Shown here piece after piece: positions 63,125-64,000 of a stretch of 64,000 bases of DNA; the first letter of the stretch is position 1; every line of letters begins with the position of its first letter. The notes under the pieces are model-generated. The model was not told where the DNA came from. It saw only the letters and a list, made by a program, of their open reading frames with translations, and ran no database searches. Source of the DNA: G963556115 sp963677015 (GTDB lineage Bacteria; Planctomycetota; SZUA-567); NCBI GenBank assembly GCA_963677015.1, contig OY781533.1, positions 3,286,001 to 3,350,000 of the forward strand, read 5' to 3'. A program made the position numbers and the translations under genes.

Positions 63125-64000
63125 CTACAGCGCCAGACGATAAATATTCTCACCATCCTCCACATTGAGCTTTTTAATAGCGCCACGCCCCATAAGCCCC
63201 AGACACTGTTTTGACATCTCAGGAATCCGGCTTGCATCGAAGAAATCATATTCGCTCAATCTGGTCTTCAAACCAAGACCGGCAAACCAGCTGCGCAAAT
63301 ATTTTATTGCCCCGGATATCTTTTCTGAATCACTACCCTGAGCAATACCGCATACCTTCTCGGCGAAGCGGACAAACCGCGGCACATTATATTCTGACAC
63401 ATACTCCATCCATGCCGGAGTAATAATTGCCAGTCCCTCACCGTGCGCAATATCCCAGATCGCACTGAGCTCGTGCTCCAGACCATGACTGGCCCAATCC
63501 TGAACCCTCCCGACTCCAAGACTGTTGTTATGTGCCACCATACCCGCCAGCATAATCTCCGCACGATAATCATAATTTTCAGGATTCTCAAGAACCAGCG
63601 GTGCATTCTCCAGTATAGTCTGCATCGCCGCTTCACAGAGTCGGTCTGTAAGGTCCACATGTTCAGAAGATGTAAAATAACGCTCCATTATATGTGAGAG
63701 CATATCCGCACACCCGCAGGCTGTCTGAAAAGGCGGCAGAGTAGTTGAAAGTTCAGGATTCAGAATTGCAAACCGCGGTATTACCACCTGCCCCTTGGCT
63801 GAAACTTTCCGTTTATTTTTTATATCTGAAAGAACTGTTCCATTACTCGACTCGCTGCCGGCGGCAGGAATAGTAAGGACAACGCCTACCGGCAGCGATT
63901 TTTCAACCGTCTGCTTATGGAGGAAAAATTTATCCCAGATATCACAGTCATTGGCACAACCAATCGCGATTGCCTTTGAACTGTCGATAACCGAACCGCC
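63125..64000 (-). CDS. Iron-dependent alcohol dehydrogenase, partial (5' end beyond window)
   Basis: The frame is open from the right edge for 291 codons and ends at 63125, so the N-terminus is missing. The visible part has GGSVIDSSKAIAIG and the IPAAGSESSNGTVLSD loop (nucleotide binding), then metal-ligand regions CGCADMLSHIMERYF and HGLEHELSAIWDIAHGEG. These are typical of group III iron alcohol dehydrogenases of the butanol dehydrogenase/YqhD type. It would reduce aldehydes with NADPH. A GTG inside the frame is not the start, because homology continues upstream. An intrinsic terminator follows. Confidence 0.92.
   Translation of the reverse strand, partial: GGSVIDSSKAIAIGCANDCDIWDKFFLHKQTVEKSLPVGVVLTIPAAGSESSNGTVLSDIKNKRKVSAKGQVVIPRFAILNPELSTTLPPFQTACGCADMLSHIMERYFTSSEHVDLTDRLCEAAMQTILENAPLVLENPENYDYRAEIMLAGMVAHNNSLGVGRVQDWASHGLEHELSAIWDIAHGEGLAIITPAWMEYVSEYNVPRFVRFAEKVCGIAQGSDSEKISGAIKYLRSWFAGLGLKTRLSEYDFFDASRIPEMSKQCLGLMGRGAIKKLNVEDGENIYRLAL

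Noticed and set aside
1..64000. CRISPR array, prophage or integrative element
   Set aside because: No regular spaced direct repeats, integrases, capsid or conjugation genes were seen in the window.

Overview
The window looks like a chromosomal segment of a Gram-negative bacterium, most likely from the PVC superphylum and perhaps Lentisphaerota. The evidence is an exosortase/PEP-CTERM system with a Wza/Wzz-type exopolysaccharide locus, many lipoproteins and outer-membrane export parts, scattered str/S10 ribosomal genes, and moderately AT-rich DNA with strongly U-tailed intrinsic terminators. The phylum is inference; the Gram-negative envelope is well supported. I saw no tRNA, rRNA, CRISPR array, insertion sequence or prophage.

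Region 1 (1-17.5 kb) is an exopolysaccharide/exosortase island. A long minus-strand operon (13657 down past position 1) encodes a polyprenyl sugar transferase, a giant TPR protein, an exosortase fused to an EpsI-like domain, a Wzz-type co-polymerase with a degenerate tyrosine-kinase domain, a polymerase-like membrane protein, a GT2-Alg14 fusion, an Alg13-like partner, another glycosyltransferase and a partial methyltransferase. Divergently, from a consensus sigma-70 promoter, comes a HAF-repeat protein with a PEP-CTERM-like tail (probable exosortase substrate), then the polysaccharide export lipoprotein and a methyltransferase.

Region 2 (17.5-31.2 kb) has small metabolic genes, a phosphohexomutase, a 994-residue pseudo-receiver/coiled-coil protein, an S4-less TlyA-like methyltransferase, a CheA-CheV-like fusion kinase, and a sugar isomerase divergent from an IclR regulator. 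Region 3 (31.2-36.7 kb) is a rearranged translation cluster: fusA, a small lipoprotein, tuf, rpsJ and rplC, ended by a 21-bp perfect hairpin.

Region 4 (36.7-51.7 kb) mixes signalling and sugar metabolism. It holds a diguanylate cyclase with four periplasmic binding domains, a YibE/F protein, an alkaline phosphatase, a kinase/DapA-like fusion lacking the Schiff-base lysine, xylulokinase, a response regulator, a FabG-type reductase, YjbQ and a PleD-like cyclase. Region 5 (51.7-64 kb) has a GT4 glycosyltransferase, a GntR-manA operon, alaS, a tandemly duplicated pair of small membrane proteins with an unrecognised 738-residue partner, and a partial iron-dependent alcohol dehydrogenase.

The strongest candidates for undescribed biology are the P-loop kinase/DapA-like fusion at 44-45.6 kb, the duplicated membrane-protein cassette plus coiled-coil protein at 58.5-63 kb with its attenuator-like leader, and the exosortase locus with its pseudokinase Wzz.
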